A stretch of 64,000 nucleotides of DNA, from the NCBI RefSeq assembly GCF_014645555.1, contig NZ_BMLY01000001.1, positions 203,929 through 267,928 of the forward strand, given 5' to 3'. The position numbers and the translations under genes are program-made. Below, in pieces: positions 28,951 through 38,787 of this stretch. The DNA comes from Silvimonas amylolytica. Its GTDB lineage: Bacteria; Pseudomonadota; Gammaproteobacteria; Burkholderiales; Chitinibacteraceae. Below the pieces are notes generated by a model. That model was not told the DNA's origin. It worked only from the letters and a program-made list of their open reading frames with translations, and searched no databases. Numbering within the stretch: the stretch's first letter is position 1; the number at the start of each line of letters is the position of its first letter.

Positions 28951-31137
28951 CTAATCACGCGTGGTCATTGGTACTGCACGCAGATTGAACACCGCAAAGT
29001 GCGGCGCCTCGCTCACCCAATGATGCGCCACTTCCCAGCCCGCGTTATGCGCCAGTGCGGTAAAGGCGGAGACCGTGAACTTGTAGGAGTTCTCGGTATG
29101 CAAGCGCTCACCGGCCTTGAAGGCAAAAGTATGGCCAGCCGCGTTCACCAACTGATCGATACGACTGACAAGGTGCATTTCCATGCGGCTTTCCTGCGGA
29201 TTCCATAACGCAAGATGTTCGAATGCATCCAGATTGAAGTCACCACCCAGCTCACGGTTAATCCGCGCCAGTACATTTTTGTTAAAGCGCTCGGTCACCC
29301 CCTGGCGATCGTTATAGGCGGCATGCAGCGTGGGCTCGTCTTTAGCCATATCGGCCCCCACGATCAACAGTGCACCATCGCCCAGCAAGCGATGCACCTG
29401 CCGCAAGAACGCGACAGCCTGGTGCGGATTGAAGTTGCCAATGGTCGAACCCGGGAAAAAACCGACTTTGTGACTACCATGAACAGCAGAAGGCAGCGCC
29501 AGCGCGCGGGTAAAGTCATCCACCAGCGGCGCCAGCGCCAGCCGTGGATAGGCGCGCGCCATACGGGCAGTGGCGCTTTGCAATGCGTCTTCACTGATAT
29601 CGATGGGGACGTAGGTGGTTACTTGCGGAGCCGCATCCAGCAACAACCGGATTTTGTGGCTGGCACCGCTCCCAAACTCAACCAGTGCAGCGTCGGGCGG
29701 GATATCCGCAGCAATTTCTCGTGCAATGGTTTCCAGTAGCGCGGTTTCGGTACGGGTGAGGTAGTACTCCGGCGTATGACAGATAGCCTCAAACAACTCA
29801 GACCCAGCCGCGTCGTAGAAATATTTGGGAGAAAGGCTTTTTTCCCGCGCCGACAAACCTGCAATGACATCGGCGGCAAAGCTTTCGTCATTCTCTGCAT
29901 CGGCCGCCGCATTGACGTCGCGCGCCAGACGCAAGCCGGAGAACATCCAGCGCTTGTCCGGATGAAAGAAATTGCGATAACTCGGGCGCGCATGCCCCAG
30001 CGGCGTAATGACTGCGCCGCCACGCAAGGTCATCTGACCGACCATGAATTTGCCGTTATATTCGCCAACTGCACTGCGTTGTGGCTTGAAGCCGGGGTAG
30101 GGGCTATAGGCACTTTGTGTCCATTGCCAGACTACATCGTCGCATTGCTCCAGCACGCCGGCACTCGCCGCGAACTCCCACTCGGATTCCGTCGGCAAAC
30201 GGGCATCAGCCCAGTCAGCAAAGGCAGCGGCCTCGTAATAACTAATATGCTGAACCGGCGCATCCAGATCCACTTGCTGCATGCCCGATAGTGTCATTTG
30301 ATGCCAGACACCTTCTTTGTTTTCCCAGTACAACGGCGCTTGCCAGCGCTCTGACTGCACCAGTGCCCAACCATCAGAGAGCCAATAGAGCGGGCGGTTG
30401 TAGCCACCATCTTCCATAAAGGCGAGCCATTCGCCATTGGTCACAAGACGATCACTGATCTCATAGGGCTGCAGCCAGACCGGATGGCGGGGCAATTCGT
30501 TATCAAAACAGAATCCGCCTTGCGCACCGATCTCGACCTTACCACCGCCAAGGCGACGAAAATGGCCACGCCGCCCGGCTTGGGGCATGGGCCACAGCGC
30601 GTCATAAGCCGGCTTGAGGCGGGAGCGGGAAAACAGGTTAAGCACATCCATCAGAATGAGTTCCTGATGCTGTTCTTCGTGCGCCAAACCCAGAAGCACC
30701 AGTCCATGCAGGTTTTCTGCCTGAACAGACTGCAAGAGTTGCGTCATGTATTCATCAACATGTCCGCGGTAGGCCAGGACCTCTTCCAGCACCGGCCGTG
30801 TCAGCAAACCACGCTGAGGGCGGGGGTGGCGATCACCCAGGGCTTCGTAGTAGGAATTGAACAGATAACCGTAATCGGGATCGAATTCCGGGTAGTCCGG
30901 CCAATTCGGTTTAAGCAGGAATGTCTCAAAAAACCAGGTCACGTGGGCCAGATGCCATTTGGTCGGGCTGGCATCGGGCATGGCCTGCACCACCATGTCT
31001 TCTGGATCCAGCCGGCCGGCCAGCGCCACGGTTCTGGCTCTTGTTTCGCGGTAGCGCGCCAACAGATCACAGGCCGCAGCCTCGTCCTCCCTGACCCACA
31101 TGCCGTGGGCTTCACTCAAATCGCTCAAAACTGCCAT
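28951..31137 (-). CDS. Fused ergothioneine synthase EgtB and histidine N-methyltransferase EgtD
   Basis: One 728-aa reading frame holds both core enzymes of ergothioneine synthesis. EgtB (about 1-410) joins hercynine to a thiol donor at a non-heme iron; its iron motif HEEQHQE (153-159) and H62/H65 in KWHLAHVTWFFE are present, followed by the FGE-type fold with LRGGAVITPLGHARPSYRNFF. EgtD (about 418-728) makes hercynine from histidine with three SAM; SPKYFYDAAGSELFEAI, FGSGASHKIRLLL and FFPGSTIGNF are visible. A GTG further up extends the frame, but ATG 31137 has AAAGG at good spacing. No stop or slippery sequence was seen between the halves. Usually these are two genes. Confidence 0.93.
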   Translation of the reverse strand: MAVLSDLSEAHGMWVREDEAAACDLLARYRETRARTVALAGRLDPEDMVVQAMPDASPTKWHLAHVTWFFETFLLKPNWPDYPEFDPDYGYLFNSYYEALGDRHPRPQRGLLTRPVLEEVLAYRGHVDEYMTQLLQSVQAENLHGLVLLGLAHEEQHQELILMDVLNLFSRSRLKPAYDALWPMPQAGRRGHFRRLGGGKVEIGAQGGFCFDNELPRHPVWLQPYEISDRLVTNGEWLAFMEDGGYNRPLYWLSDGWALVQSERWQAPLYWENKEGVWHQMTLSGMQQVDLDAPVQHISYYEAAAFADWADARLPTESEWEFAASAGVLEQCDDVVWQWTQSAYSPYPGFKPQRSAVGEYNGKFMVGQMTLRGGAVITPLGHARPSYRNFFHPDKRWMFSGLRLARDVNAAADAENDESFAADVIAGLSAREKSLSPKYFYDAAGSELFEAICHTPEYYLTRTETALLETIAREIAADIPPDAALVEFGSGASHKIRLLLDAAPQVTTYVPIDISEDALQSATARMARAYPRLALAPLVDDFTRALALPSAVHGSHKVGFFPGSTIGNFNPHQAVAFLRQVHRLLGDGALLIVGADMAKDEPTLHAAYNDRQGVTERFNKNVLARINRELGGDFNLDAFEHLALWNPQESRMEMHLVSRIDQLVNAAGHTFAFKAGERLHTENSYKFTVSAFTALAHNAGWEVAHHWVSEAPHFAVFNLRAVPMTTRD

Positions 31138-31271
31138 CGCTGCACCTTTGCTGTTGAAGTGGGGCAATGCCGACACAGCTTAGGGTATAGACATTACAGC
31201 AACATCGGAGGTGAACTGATTGTCGTGTAGGACCGCCCATCCGGGCGATCAGAAGGCGTGATGTTGGTTCG

Positions 31272-31565
31272 TCAGAGATGAAATGGGTGCTTGGCGCGGA
31301 TCTTGTGGGTTTGTTCTGCCACTTGATATTCGATATCGCGCAGGGCAAAACGCGTCATGACTGCTTCAATGGTTTCTCGCTGGGGTTTTTCGCCCAGCGG
31401 AAAATCCACAATCCGTCGCAGCGCGATGTCTTCGGGAAATTCGTTCTGGATCACGGCCTCCAGCACCAGAGAGTCCACACGGGCCCACGGCAGGTCAGTG
31501 CCGAAATCATAAAAAAAGGTCTTCTCACCAAGCCAGGTTTGATAACGGATATGGAAATGATTCAT
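31272..31565 (-). CDS. Hypothetical protein
   Basis: A 97-aa soluble acidic/aromatic protein (MNHFHIRYQTWLGEKTFFYDFGTDLPWARVDS). I do not recognise the family. GAGG at good distance before ATG 31565 supports expression. It sits 135 bases upstream of the egtB-egtD fusion on the same strand and could be co-transcribed with it, but no functional link is known. Confidence 0.65.
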   Translation of the reverse strand: MNHFHIRYQTWLGEKTFFYDFGTDLPWARVDSLVLEAVIQNEFPEDIALRRIVDFPLGEKPQRETIEAVMTRFALRDIEYQVAEQTHKIRAKHPFHL

Positions 31566-31802
31566 CGATCATCCTCTGAATTCAAGAGCGCGCAATGATT
31601 TCACAAGCAATCAAAAAACGTAAAGACACGCCACAATCGAAAGTGTTCTACCACACAGCATCGACAAGCGGCATGACCAGCGAATGACAACGCGGGCAGC
31701 AGCTTGCCGGCACGCGTCAACGGCGTCTGTCAGAGGCGCAAGGGTAGCGCTGCCAGAAAACGCCGACGCGTCAGATCACTTGATTCTAGAAGAGAAATAC
31801 GT

Positions 31803-32141
31803 TTATTGCTGCGGCGCAGCAGAGTGATTGACCGCTTCATCCACGTAGTGCACGTAGACATAGAAGATGCCAGACTTCACATCCCCTTCATGCTTGCCAC
31901 AGGCGCTGTCATAGGTTTCAGAGTCTGGATGATCTTTACAGAACTTCGTGGCTTGATCCATGAATTGCGCCAGTTGATCCTGACTTACGCCGCGCCGGGG
32001 TGCATCGACGTGAATGTACGCATTGAGTTCGACCAGACAGGTCAAAGGCGCCTGATCACAGGCATGAAGACGATCCACATACTGGCCGGCAAACACCGGA
32101 GCAGCAAGGGACAGGAGCAGGGCACAGAACAGCGCTTTCAT
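31803..32141 (-). CDS. Small exported hypothetical protein
   Basis: A 112-aa precursor with a clear signal peptide (MKALFCALLLSLAAPVFAGQY) and a mature part of about 95 residues with four Cys (ACDQAPLTC, FCKDHPD, DSACGKHEG) that could form disulfides in the periplasm. ATG 32141 is chosen because the signal peptide starts there; a TTG/other start further up gives an untypical N-terminus. No family recognised. It is followed on the same strand upstream by the hydrolase gene, 70 bases away. Confidence 0.7.
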   Translation of the reverse strand: MKALFCALLLSLAAPVFAGQYVDRLHACDQAPLTCLVELNAYIHVDAPRRGVSQDQLAQFMDQATKFCKDHPDSETYDSACGKHEGDVKSGIFYVYVHYVDEAVNHSAAPQQ

Positions 32142-32212
32142 CGCGGCCAAACCAGAGCAAAAACCGGCCGTCAGCATAGCACGGCCGGCCCTCTGACAGG
32201 CGAGTGCAACGC

Positions 32213-33010
32213 TCAGTAACCCGCCTTTGCCGCCACCGACGCCACAGCCGCCAACACTGCAGAGGGCTGATCTTGCTGGATGTAATGCCCAGAATTCACT
32301 GACTGCACCTGGGCGGCGCCCGTCAGCACCAGCCAGTCTGCTTCTTCCTGATGCACCTGCTGCTCAAAATCACCTTGTTCCATCAGATCAAACCGCGTGC
32401 GCACCAGCACCTGCACCGGCTTACCCAAAGCGGGCGTACGGGCAATGCGTTCCAGACATTTCTCCTGGTCATCAAATTCTGGCCGCATGGCTGGTGTAAA
32501 AACAGTGAGCCGCATGCCTTTCAACAGCGCTGCCTGCGTGCCAGATTGGGCCTGCATATTGCGCCAGTGATCTGGATGCGTCGCGTCGACCAATACCAGG
32601 CCAGCAACTTCATCCGGGTACATCCGGGCATAAACATACTGGTACATACCACCAATGGAATGACCAACCAGCAAATACGGTGGCGGGATCTGCGCGGCAC
32701 GCAGCAGATCATGCAGCTCGGTCGCGATCGTGCAGGGGTCGCGTGGCGTACTGGCGTGACTACTGGAGCCGTAGCCGGGCCGGTCATAAGCAAACACCCG
32801 GTAGTGCGCAGAAAGATCAGGAAAGACCTTGTTCCATGTGCTGCGGTCGTCCCCAAGACCCGCCTGCAGTACGACGGTGGGCTTGCCGCTTCCCGCCACC
32901 GTCCAGCCAATCTTGCCACCACCAGACAATGTCTGTTGCCCGCTATCCGGCATGGAAGAACACGCCGCCAAACCCACCGTCACCAGACCCAGCCATACCC
33001 GTCGCACCAT
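32213..33010 (-). CDS. Alpha/beta hydrolase lipoprotein
   Basis: A 265-aa alpha/beta hydrolase. The N-terminus MVRRVWLGLVTVGLAACSS is a lipoprotein signal with lipobox LAAC, so the enzyme is probably membrane-anchored facing the periplasm. The nucleophile elbow is VGHSIGGMYQ; an oxyanion region is VLQAGLGDDRSTW; a His near the end (NSGHYIQQDQP) completes the triad. ATG 33010 has GGAG 6 bases before it and is preferred to ATG 33022. Substrate unknown. It is divergent from the large sensor kinase gene. Confidence 0.88.
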   Translation of the reverse strand: MVRRVWLGLVTVGLAACSSMPDSGQQTLSGGGKIGWTVAGSGKPTVVLQAGLGDDRSTWNKVFPDLSAHYRVFAYDRPGYGSSSHASTPRDPCTIATELHDLLRAAQIPPPYLLVGHSIGGMYQYVYARMYPDEVAGLVLVDATHPDHWRNMQAQSGTQAALLKGMRLTVFTPAMRPEFDDQEKCLERIARTPALGKPVQVLVRTRFDLMEQGDFEQQVHQEEADWLVLTGAAQVQSVNSGHYIQQDQPSAVLAAVASVAAKAGY

Positions 33011-33180
33011 GATCCACTCCATGTCATTGAGGCAACACCAGTATCGGAAACATGGATGAATCCGCCACCCGGAAACGCCAGGGCGTGATTACGCAGCGAC
33101 AGGAACAATCCCACCTTCAGGGGAGTTATCGCGCGGATACCGGGTGCTACTATCGGCCGATTCGCTGATATGTCAGCATC

Positions 33181-36100
33181 ATGACCCTTTCCATGCGCAC
33201 CAAAATCTGGCTCCTGTTTCTCGCTGCCTTGTGGCTAACCCTGCCTGACATGGCTTGCGCCACGCCGGGCGCCACCGGCCAACTGGACGTTGTAACCCAC
33301 CAGAGCACCGCATGGCGCAAGCGCGATGGCGCGCCAACGGGCGGCCCGCTGATTGCACAAACGCCAGACGGCTGGATGTGGTTTGCCTCTGATGCGCTGT
33401 ACCGGTTCGATGGCATTCATTTTGAACGCTTGCACTCAGCCTACGGACGTCCATTGCAATCGTCCGCAATTCGCAGCCTCACCGTCATTGGCGACTCTCT
33501 CTGGGTTGGATACCTGTTTGGCGGCGCTAGCCGCTTCTCGCCCCATGGCTCACAGGACTACACCAGCAAAGATGGCATGCCGTACGGCACTGTGGCCGAC
33601 ATTGAACAAGGCCCGGATGGCGCCATTTACGCCGCCGCAGGGTATGGATTGGCCCGACTGGACGGGCGCCGCTGGACTCACATCTGGCCAGAGGACAAAG
33701 AGCCGCGCCGCGCGCTCGCCATTGCTTCTGACAGTCACAACCGGCTTTGGGTTGAAACCGACTACGGATTGGTTGTGCGCGAGGCGGGCAGTGCGCATTT
33801 TTCGGCTCCCATGTCGGGGTTGGCCGGCATGGCCGTCAGCCCCGGCGGCACGTTATGGGCTACTGATCAAAAAACCGGCCGCGCCGTACGGTACGACGAC
33901 ACACAAGGCCGCTTTGTCAGCTTTGATCGTGCTGACAATCCCGGCAACGTACTGGGCGTGTGGTTTCATCGCGACGGCCGCATCATCCTGCAAGATCACG
34001 ACGGTCTGGGCGTCTACGACCAGACTCTGACCCGGCGCGAACCGCTCACAGTCAAAACACAAGGCGCCAACCTGCAACGCATGATGCGGGTTTTCGAGGA
34101 TCGCGAAGCCAACCTGTGGCTCGGCACCCGTTCAGGGATCGAACGCATCCGCGCAAACAAGATCACGCAGATCACCCTGCCCGCGAACGTGGCCATGCCC
34201 TCAGCCATTGCAGATGCAGACGGGTCAATCTGGGTGCCCAGTGTTTCTTCGTCGCCGCTCTTGCATGTGCAGCCTGATGGCCACTACACCAGCGACAAGG
34301 CCATCGACGCCACAGCCGGCACACGCACGCCGGACGGGGCGATCTGGCTGGGCGGACGACATCGACTGTGGCGCCACCTGGGCAACACCTGGCAATCCTG
34401 GCCCACACCTGCAGAATGTGCGGGCCGCTGGCCGTTTACGATGACGCCCGCTGGCGACAATGGTGTCTGGCTATCTTTTCTGCAGCGCGGGCTTTATTTG
34501 TTCCGTGACGGCAAATGGCTAAAGAAGGGCGGCAATCCCGACATCACCGGCCCCACACCGACAGCGTTGCGCGAGGACGGCCGTCATCGTTTGTGGATTG
34601 GCTATCCGGACAACCATATTGGGTTGGTAGATGGCCGCAGTTATCGAACTTTCGGGCCAGAATCCGGCATCAATCCAGGTGTGGTGCTGTCGATTTACGA
34701 GCGCAACGGGATCACCTGGGTCGGGCAGGATCATGGGCTTGTGTATTTCCAGAACGACGTACCCCATCACTTGCGCGGCAATGACGGCAAGGAATTCCAG
34801 GACACCTTTGGCATTGTGCAGCGGGAAAACGGCGAACTCTGGCTTTTGGGTCATGACGGCCTGACCCGGATTGCCACCGCCGAACTGGAACACGCCATCT
34901 CCAATGGCCTCGAAGAAGTCCCGTACGAACGCTTTGACTATGAGCACGGTCTGGAAGGGGAAACCACCGCTTTGCAGGGCAATCCTTCGCTTATCGAAGC
35001 GCCGGACGGGCGACTCTGGTATGCCACCGAAGAAGGCATCGGCTGGATTGACCCGGATCACATCGCCCGCAACCCGCTAGCCCCCGCCGTCGAAGTCACC
35101 ACACTGGTTGTTGGTAACAAACGCTGGTCTGCCGCAACTGCGCCAACCTTGCCCACGGACCCGGCCACGCTGCAAATCAGCTACACCGGACTGAGCCAGC
35201 GCATTCCCGAACGCATGCATTTCAAATATCGGCTGGAAGGCGTCGATCAAAACTGGGTCGATGCCGGAGCGCGGCGTGAAGCTTTCTATACTAACCTGCC
35301 ACCCGGACGTTACCGGTTTGAGATCATTGCCGCCAACGAAGACAACGTATGGAACACCACGGGTGCCAGCGCACAGTTTGAAGTGCCGCCCACCTTCCTG
35401 GAAACACGGCTTTTTCGTGGTCTTTGCCTGCTGGCGCTACTCGCTGCGCTCTGCGCGCTCTACCTGTGGCGGGTACGGCAAATTTCCGAGCGGGTACGTG
35501 AACGAACAGAAGTACGCATAGCGGAACGCGAACGCATCGCACGCGGTCTGCACGATACACTTTTGCAAAGCATGCAAGGCACCATCCTGCGGTTTCAGGC
35601 GCTGCGCCAGCGACTTGAGCCGCGGCTGGCCGATGAATTTGAACACGTCCTCCAGCAAGCAGACGCAGCCATGGCCGAAGGGCGTGACCGGGTCATGGAT
35701 CTGCGTAGCGCCGCAGAATGTCCGGAAGACCTGCCCGGCGTGTTATTACAGCTGGGCGAGGCCATGGCATCCGTCCATGAGCTACCGTTCAACCTGAGCA
35801 TGACCGGCAGCAGTTATCTGAGGCTACTACCCACTTTGCGCAGCGAGGGCTACGCTATCGTGCGCGAGGCGCTGATCAATGCTTTCAACCATGCTGATGC
35901 CACCCAAATACAGCTGGATATTCACTTTGGTGACACTGCACTGGGTTTTGCGGTGCGCGACAACGGCAAGGGCATCGACGCGACAACGGTAGTTCACGGT
36001 CGCCCGGGGCACTGGGGATTACAAGGCATGCGCGAACGCGCCTCACAACTGGGAGGCAGTCTTGAGATCCGCTGCCCCATCACCGGCGGCACAGAAATTG

Positions 36101-36216
36101 CGCTGACGATCCCCGCGCAACTGGCCTATGTCAAACCACCCCGGCAACTCAACTGGCGCGCATTATTTCAGCGTCCGGCAGCCACAACGCCAACCGAACG
36201 CACCACACAAGACTGA
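33181..36216 (+). CDS. Propeller-type sensor histidine kinase
   Basis: A 1011-aa membrane kinase. A signal peptide (TKIWLLFLAALWLTLPDMACA) is followed by a large periplasmic region of two-component-regulator propeller repeats (about 40-630; repeated D-G-x-(L/I)-W motifs), a Y_Y_Y domain (about 640-735), one membrane helix (about 745-765), then a NarX-type dimerisation domain with the phosphorylated His791 in ARGLHDTLLQSMQG and an ATPase domain (REALINAFNHADAT, VRDNGKGID, HWGLQGMRERA). Its partner should be a NarL/FixJ response regulator, but none is adjacent; the one at 44607 is the best local candidate. The signal sensed is unknown. Confidence 0.92.
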   Translation: MTLSMRTKIWLLFLAALWLTLPDMACATPGATGQLDVVTHQSTAWRKRDGAPTGGPLIAQTPDGWMWFASDALYRFDGIHFERLHSAYGRPLQSSAIRSLTVIGDSLWVGYLFGGASRFSPHGSQDYTSKDGMPYGTVADIEQGPDGAIYAAAGYGLARLDGRRWTHIWPEDKEPRRALAIASDSHNRLWVETDYGLVVREAGSAHFSAPMSGLAGMAVSPGGTLWATDQKTGRAVRYDDTQGRFVSFDRADNPGNVLGVWFHRDGRIILQDHDGLGVYDQTLTRREPLTVKTQGANLQRMMRVFEDREANLWLGTRSGIERIRANKITQITLPANVAMPSAIADADGSIWVPSVSSSPLLHVQPDGHYTSDKAIDATAGTRTPDGAIWLGGRHRLWRHLGNTWQSWPTPAECAGRWPFTMTPAGDNGVWLSFLQRGLYLFRDGKWLKKGGNPDITGPTPTALREDGRHRLWIGYPDNHIGLVDGRSYRTFGPESGINPGVVLSIYERNGITWVGQDHGLVYFQNDVPHHLRGNDGKEFQDTFGIVQRENGELWLLGHDGLTRIATAELEHAISNGLEEVPYERFDYEHGLEGETTALQGNPSLIEAPDGRLWYATEEGIGWIDPDHIARNPLAPAVEVTTLVVGNKRWSAATAPTLPTDPATLQISYTGLSQRIPERMHFKYRLEGVDQNWVDAGARREAFYTNLPPGRYRFEIIAANEDNVWNTTGASAQFEVPPTFLETRLFRGLCLLALLAALCALYLWRVRQISERVRERTEVRIAERERIARGLHDTLLQSMQGTILRFQALRQRLEPRLADEFEHVLQQADAAMAEGRDRVMDLRSAAECPEDLPGVLLQLGEAMASVHELPFNLSMTGSSYLRLLPTLRSEGYAIVREALINAFNHADATQIQLDIHFGDTALGFAVRDNGKGIDATTVVHGRPGHWGLQGMRERASQLGGSLEIRCPITGGTEIALTIPAQLAYVKPPRQLNWRALFQRPAATTPTERTTQD

Positions 36217-36342
36217 TCGTCACGAATCAGGCTCACCCAATAGAGGCAGCACCTGACCATTCCGTTTCCCGAGGTTGTAAAAGCCGGCCAATCGTATCGT
36301 TACGACATGATTCGCCCAACAAACAACCCAAGGAGAAACCTC

Positions 36343-37326
36343 ATGAATGACAGCCAGCAACCCGATCAACCCATGAATCGCCGCAGCCTGCTCAAGTCAG
36401 GCGCCGGTGCGGCCGGTGCGATGGCCGCAGCAGTGATGCTTCCCGGCACCACTCTGGCGGCCACCCAAACGCATAGCCATGCCAACGGCAACACCCGCAA
36501 CCACGACAGCTTTGTCACCACCAAAGATGGCGCACGCATTTTTTACAAGGATTGGGGCAGCGGCCAGCCGGTTGTGTTTTCACACGGCTGGCCACTGTGC
36601 GCAGACGCCTGGGACCCGCAAATGCTGTTTCTGGTACAGCATGGTTTCCGCGTCATCGCCCACGATCGCCGTGGCCATGGCCGCTCCTCCCAAACCGCCA
36701 ATGGCAACGACATGGACACCTACGCGGATGATCTTGCCGCCGTCATGGATGCACTGGACCTGAAAAACACGGTGATGGTTGGGCACTCCACCGGCGGTGG
36801 CGAAGTAGCGCATTACATTGGTCGGCACGGCAGCAAACGCGTTGCCAAGGCCGTACTGATTGGTGCCGTACCGCCCATCATGCTCAAAACCGCCAACAAC
36901 CCGGAAGGCACGCCACTCGCCGTATTCGACGGCATTCGTACCGGCGTGGCAGAAAACCGCTCCCAGTTCTACAAAGACCTCGCAGTGCCGTTCTTTGGTT
37001 TCAATCGCCCGAACGCCAAGGTATCGCAAGGTCTGGTCGACGAATTCTGGCGAGAGGGCATGGAAGGCTCGGCACTGTCTCAGTACCTGTGCATCAAACA
37101 GTTTTCTGAGGTCGATTACACCGAAGATCTCAAGCGGATCGATGTGCCCACACTGATTGTGCACGGCGACGACGACCAGATCGTGCCCATTGCCGCGTCC
37201 GCGCAAAAATCAGCCAGGCTGGTCAAGAACGCGACACTGAAGATCTACGTCGGCGCACCGCACGGCCTGTGCGCTACTGAAGTCGACAAAATCAACGCAG
37301 ACCTGCTGGCTTTTATCAAAGCCTGA
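36343..37326 (+). CDS. Tat-exported alpha/beta hydrolase, non-heme chloroperoxidase type
   Basis: A 327-aa protein with a twin-arginine signal ([22 protein letters not shown]), so it is exported folded. The hydrolase core has [22 protein letters not shown], the nucleophile GHSTGGGE, the acid [10 protein letters not shown] and His in GAPHGL. This is the pattern of cofactor-free haloperoxidase/perhydrolase-like enzymes. ATG 36343 has AAGGAG upstream and gives the Tat signal; a start at 36307 is less likely. It is a paralogue of the cytosolic enzyme at 39182. Esterase activity is an alternative. Confidence 0.9.
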   Translation: MNDSQQPDQPMNRRSLLKSGAGAAGAMAAAVMLPGTTLAATQTHSHANGNTRNHDSFVTTKDGARIFYKDWGSGQPVVFSHGWPLCADAWDPQMLFLVQHGFRVIAHDRRGHGRSSQTANGNDMDTYADDLAAVMDALDLKNTVMVGHSTGGGEVAHYIGRHGSKRVAKAVLIGAVPPIMLKTANNPEGTPLAVFDGIRTGVAENRSQFYKDLAVPFFGFNRPNAKVSQGLVDEFWREGMEGSALSQYLCIKQFSEVDYTEDLKRIDVPTLIVHGDDDQIVPIAASAQKSARLVKNATLKIYVGAPHGLCATEVDKINADLLAFIKA

Positions 37327-37347
37327 TACGGTCAATTGCATCACAAC

Positions 37348-37374
37348 AACCGGGCTATATGCCCGGTTTTTTAT
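37348..37374 (+). terminator. Rho-independent terminator after the Tat-exported hydrolase
   Basis: AACCGGGC, loop TATAT, GCCCGGTT followed by TTTTTA, about 20 bases past the stop at 37326. Confidence 0.88.
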
Positions 37375-37400
37375 ACCTCGCCCATACAAAACATCCATAC

Positions 37401-37424
37401 AAAAAAAGCCCTCACGAAGAGGGC
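37401..37424 (-). terminator. Rho-independent terminator after the Dps gene
   Basis: On the minus strand GCCCTC, loop TTCGT, GAGGGC, followed by seven T. Confidence 0.85.
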
Positions 37425-37469
37425 CAAATGACGGCAGAACACAGTAACGGGAAGAAGGGCCGGCACCAA

Positions 37470-37988
37470 TCAGGCACGACGGCCTGATTCAAACAAAAAC
37501 CACGTGCGACGCTCGGCCTCGTCAATCCACACTTCCAGCAAACTGGCTGTGGCCACATCACCATACTCATCACACAACGCATGCGTGGCACGCATGTGAT
37601 TGGCAAACGTCAGATTGTCTTCGCGCAGTTCAGCCAGCATGTCATCTGGCGTGACGTAATCGGCGTCGTTGTCCAGCACACGTTGAATGCGCTTGATATG
37701 ACCCGTAGAGCGCAACGTGGTGCCTCCAATTTTACGAACACGCTCGGCCAGCGGATCGGTCATGGCAAAAATCTGGTCAGCCTGTTCATCCAGCAACAAG
37801 TGATAGTCCCGAAAGTAGGGGCCTGACATGTGCCAGTGATAGTTTTTGGTTTTGAGATACAGCGCAAAAGTATCGGCCAGCAGCACGTTCAGTTCTGCGG
37901 AAATATCGCGAACTGCTTCTTTGCTGATGGCAGCAGGGGTCTTGAGTTGCGCGAGCCGATGCTCGGCAAGACGACTTGCGTCAGTCAT
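37470..37988 (-). CDS. dps: Dps/ferritin-like DNA protection protein
   Basis: A 172-aa Dps family protein that forms dodecamers, oxidises and stores iron and can coat DNA in stress. The ferroxidase residues are visible: KTKNYHWHMSGPYFRDYHLLLDEQADQIFAMTDPLAERV contains the conserved His, Asp and Glu of the intersubunit site. ATG 37988 has GGAG six bases upstream. The C-terminus (DEAERRTWFLFESGRRA) is typical. It stands alone between two terminator-bounded genes, among stress and redox genes. Confidence 0.94.
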   Translation of the reverse strand: MTDASRLAEHRLAQLKTPAAISKEAVRDISAELNVLLADTFALYLKTKNYHWHMSGPYFRDYHLLLDEQADQIFAMTDPLAERVRKIGGTTLRSTGHIKRIQRVLDNDADYVTPDDMLAELREDNLTFANHMRATHALCDEYGDVATASLLEVWIDEAERRTWFLFESGRRA

Positions 37989-38151
37989 GGCGTACTCCAG
38001 TCGGGTGAGGGCAAGGCTGGCACAACGCCAGCCTGAAACCCGGCCTGCAGGATCCCCACAAGGCCTGTCATCACTGTAATGACGGCACCGCATGGTGCGA
38101 TCAGCTATCCGCGGCGCTCGTCACTACCCCGATCGAGTCATTTTGCAGCGA

Positions 38152-38787
38152 TCAGAACCCGGCATAAGAACTGGCCAGCAGTCCTCGGTCCCGCGCAATG
38201 GCTGCCGCCTGGGTTCGGGAATCAGCCTGCAGTTTGTCCAGAATGGCAGCGACATGCGTCTTGGTCGTACCGACTGAAATCCCCAACGAAGAGGCGATTT
38301 CCTTGTTGCAGTTGCCACTGGCCAGCAAGGTCAACACGTCTTGCTCTCGTGCCGTTAGCGACTCACGCGATAATGAATCAGCCAACCGTTGCGATAGCGC
38401 ATCGCTGATATAACGCTGCCCTCGGGCAAGTTTGCGGACGCAGTCTTGCAAGCTGCGCGCATCGCAATCCAGCAGCAAATAGCCATGCGCACCCAGATCC
38501 AGCGCATTGCGCACCTCCCACTCGCGGTCACGCGCAGTAAGCAGCAGCACGCGCGGGGCGCTGACAGGGTAGCGCGAGCCCCCGCGCAGCCGGCGCAAAA
38601 AGACACTGGCCGTGTCGTAATCCCCCACAATCACGTCCACATCGGTAAAACGGGCACTTTCGATGGCCTCCGGCCCGTACACGGCAACGGCAATATCGCT
38701 GGCATTGGCCAGCAACCCCTGAATGCCACAGGCAATGAGTGGATTACGATGCACCACCGCAAGCTGGCACCTTGTATCTGACGTCAT
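38152..38787 (-). CDS. LuxR-family regulator with degenerate receiver domain (copy 1)
   Basis: A 211-aa protein with a NarL-like layout: receiver-like domain (1-125) and LuxR helix-turn-helix (about 145-205; LTAREQDVLTLLASGNCNKEIASSLGISVGTTKTHVAAIL). The acidic pair normally near residues 11-14 is replaced by VVHRN and the conserved Lys by Leu (GYLLLD), though Asp56 (VIVGD) remains, so normal phosphorylation is doubtful. ATG 38787 has GGAG at about 7 bases. It closely resembles the regulator at 40076 and lies beside the chloroperoxidase-like genes, which it may control. Confidence 0.9.
   Translation of the reverse strand: MTSDTRCQLAVVHRNPLIACGIQGLLANASDIAVAVYGPEAIESARFTDVDVIVGDYDTASVFLRRLRGGSRYPVSAPRVLLLTARDREWEVRNALDLGAHGYLLLDCDARSLQDCVRKLARGQRYISDALSQRLADSLSRESLTAREQDVLTLLASGNCNKEIASSLGISVGTTKTHVAAILDKLQADSRTQAAAIARDRGLLASSYAGF

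Noticed and set aside
28951..31137. The EgtB-EgtD fusion as an artefact of a frameshift
   Set aside because: The linker reads smoothly in one frame between two complete domains, with no homopolymer run at the joint; still listed for checking.
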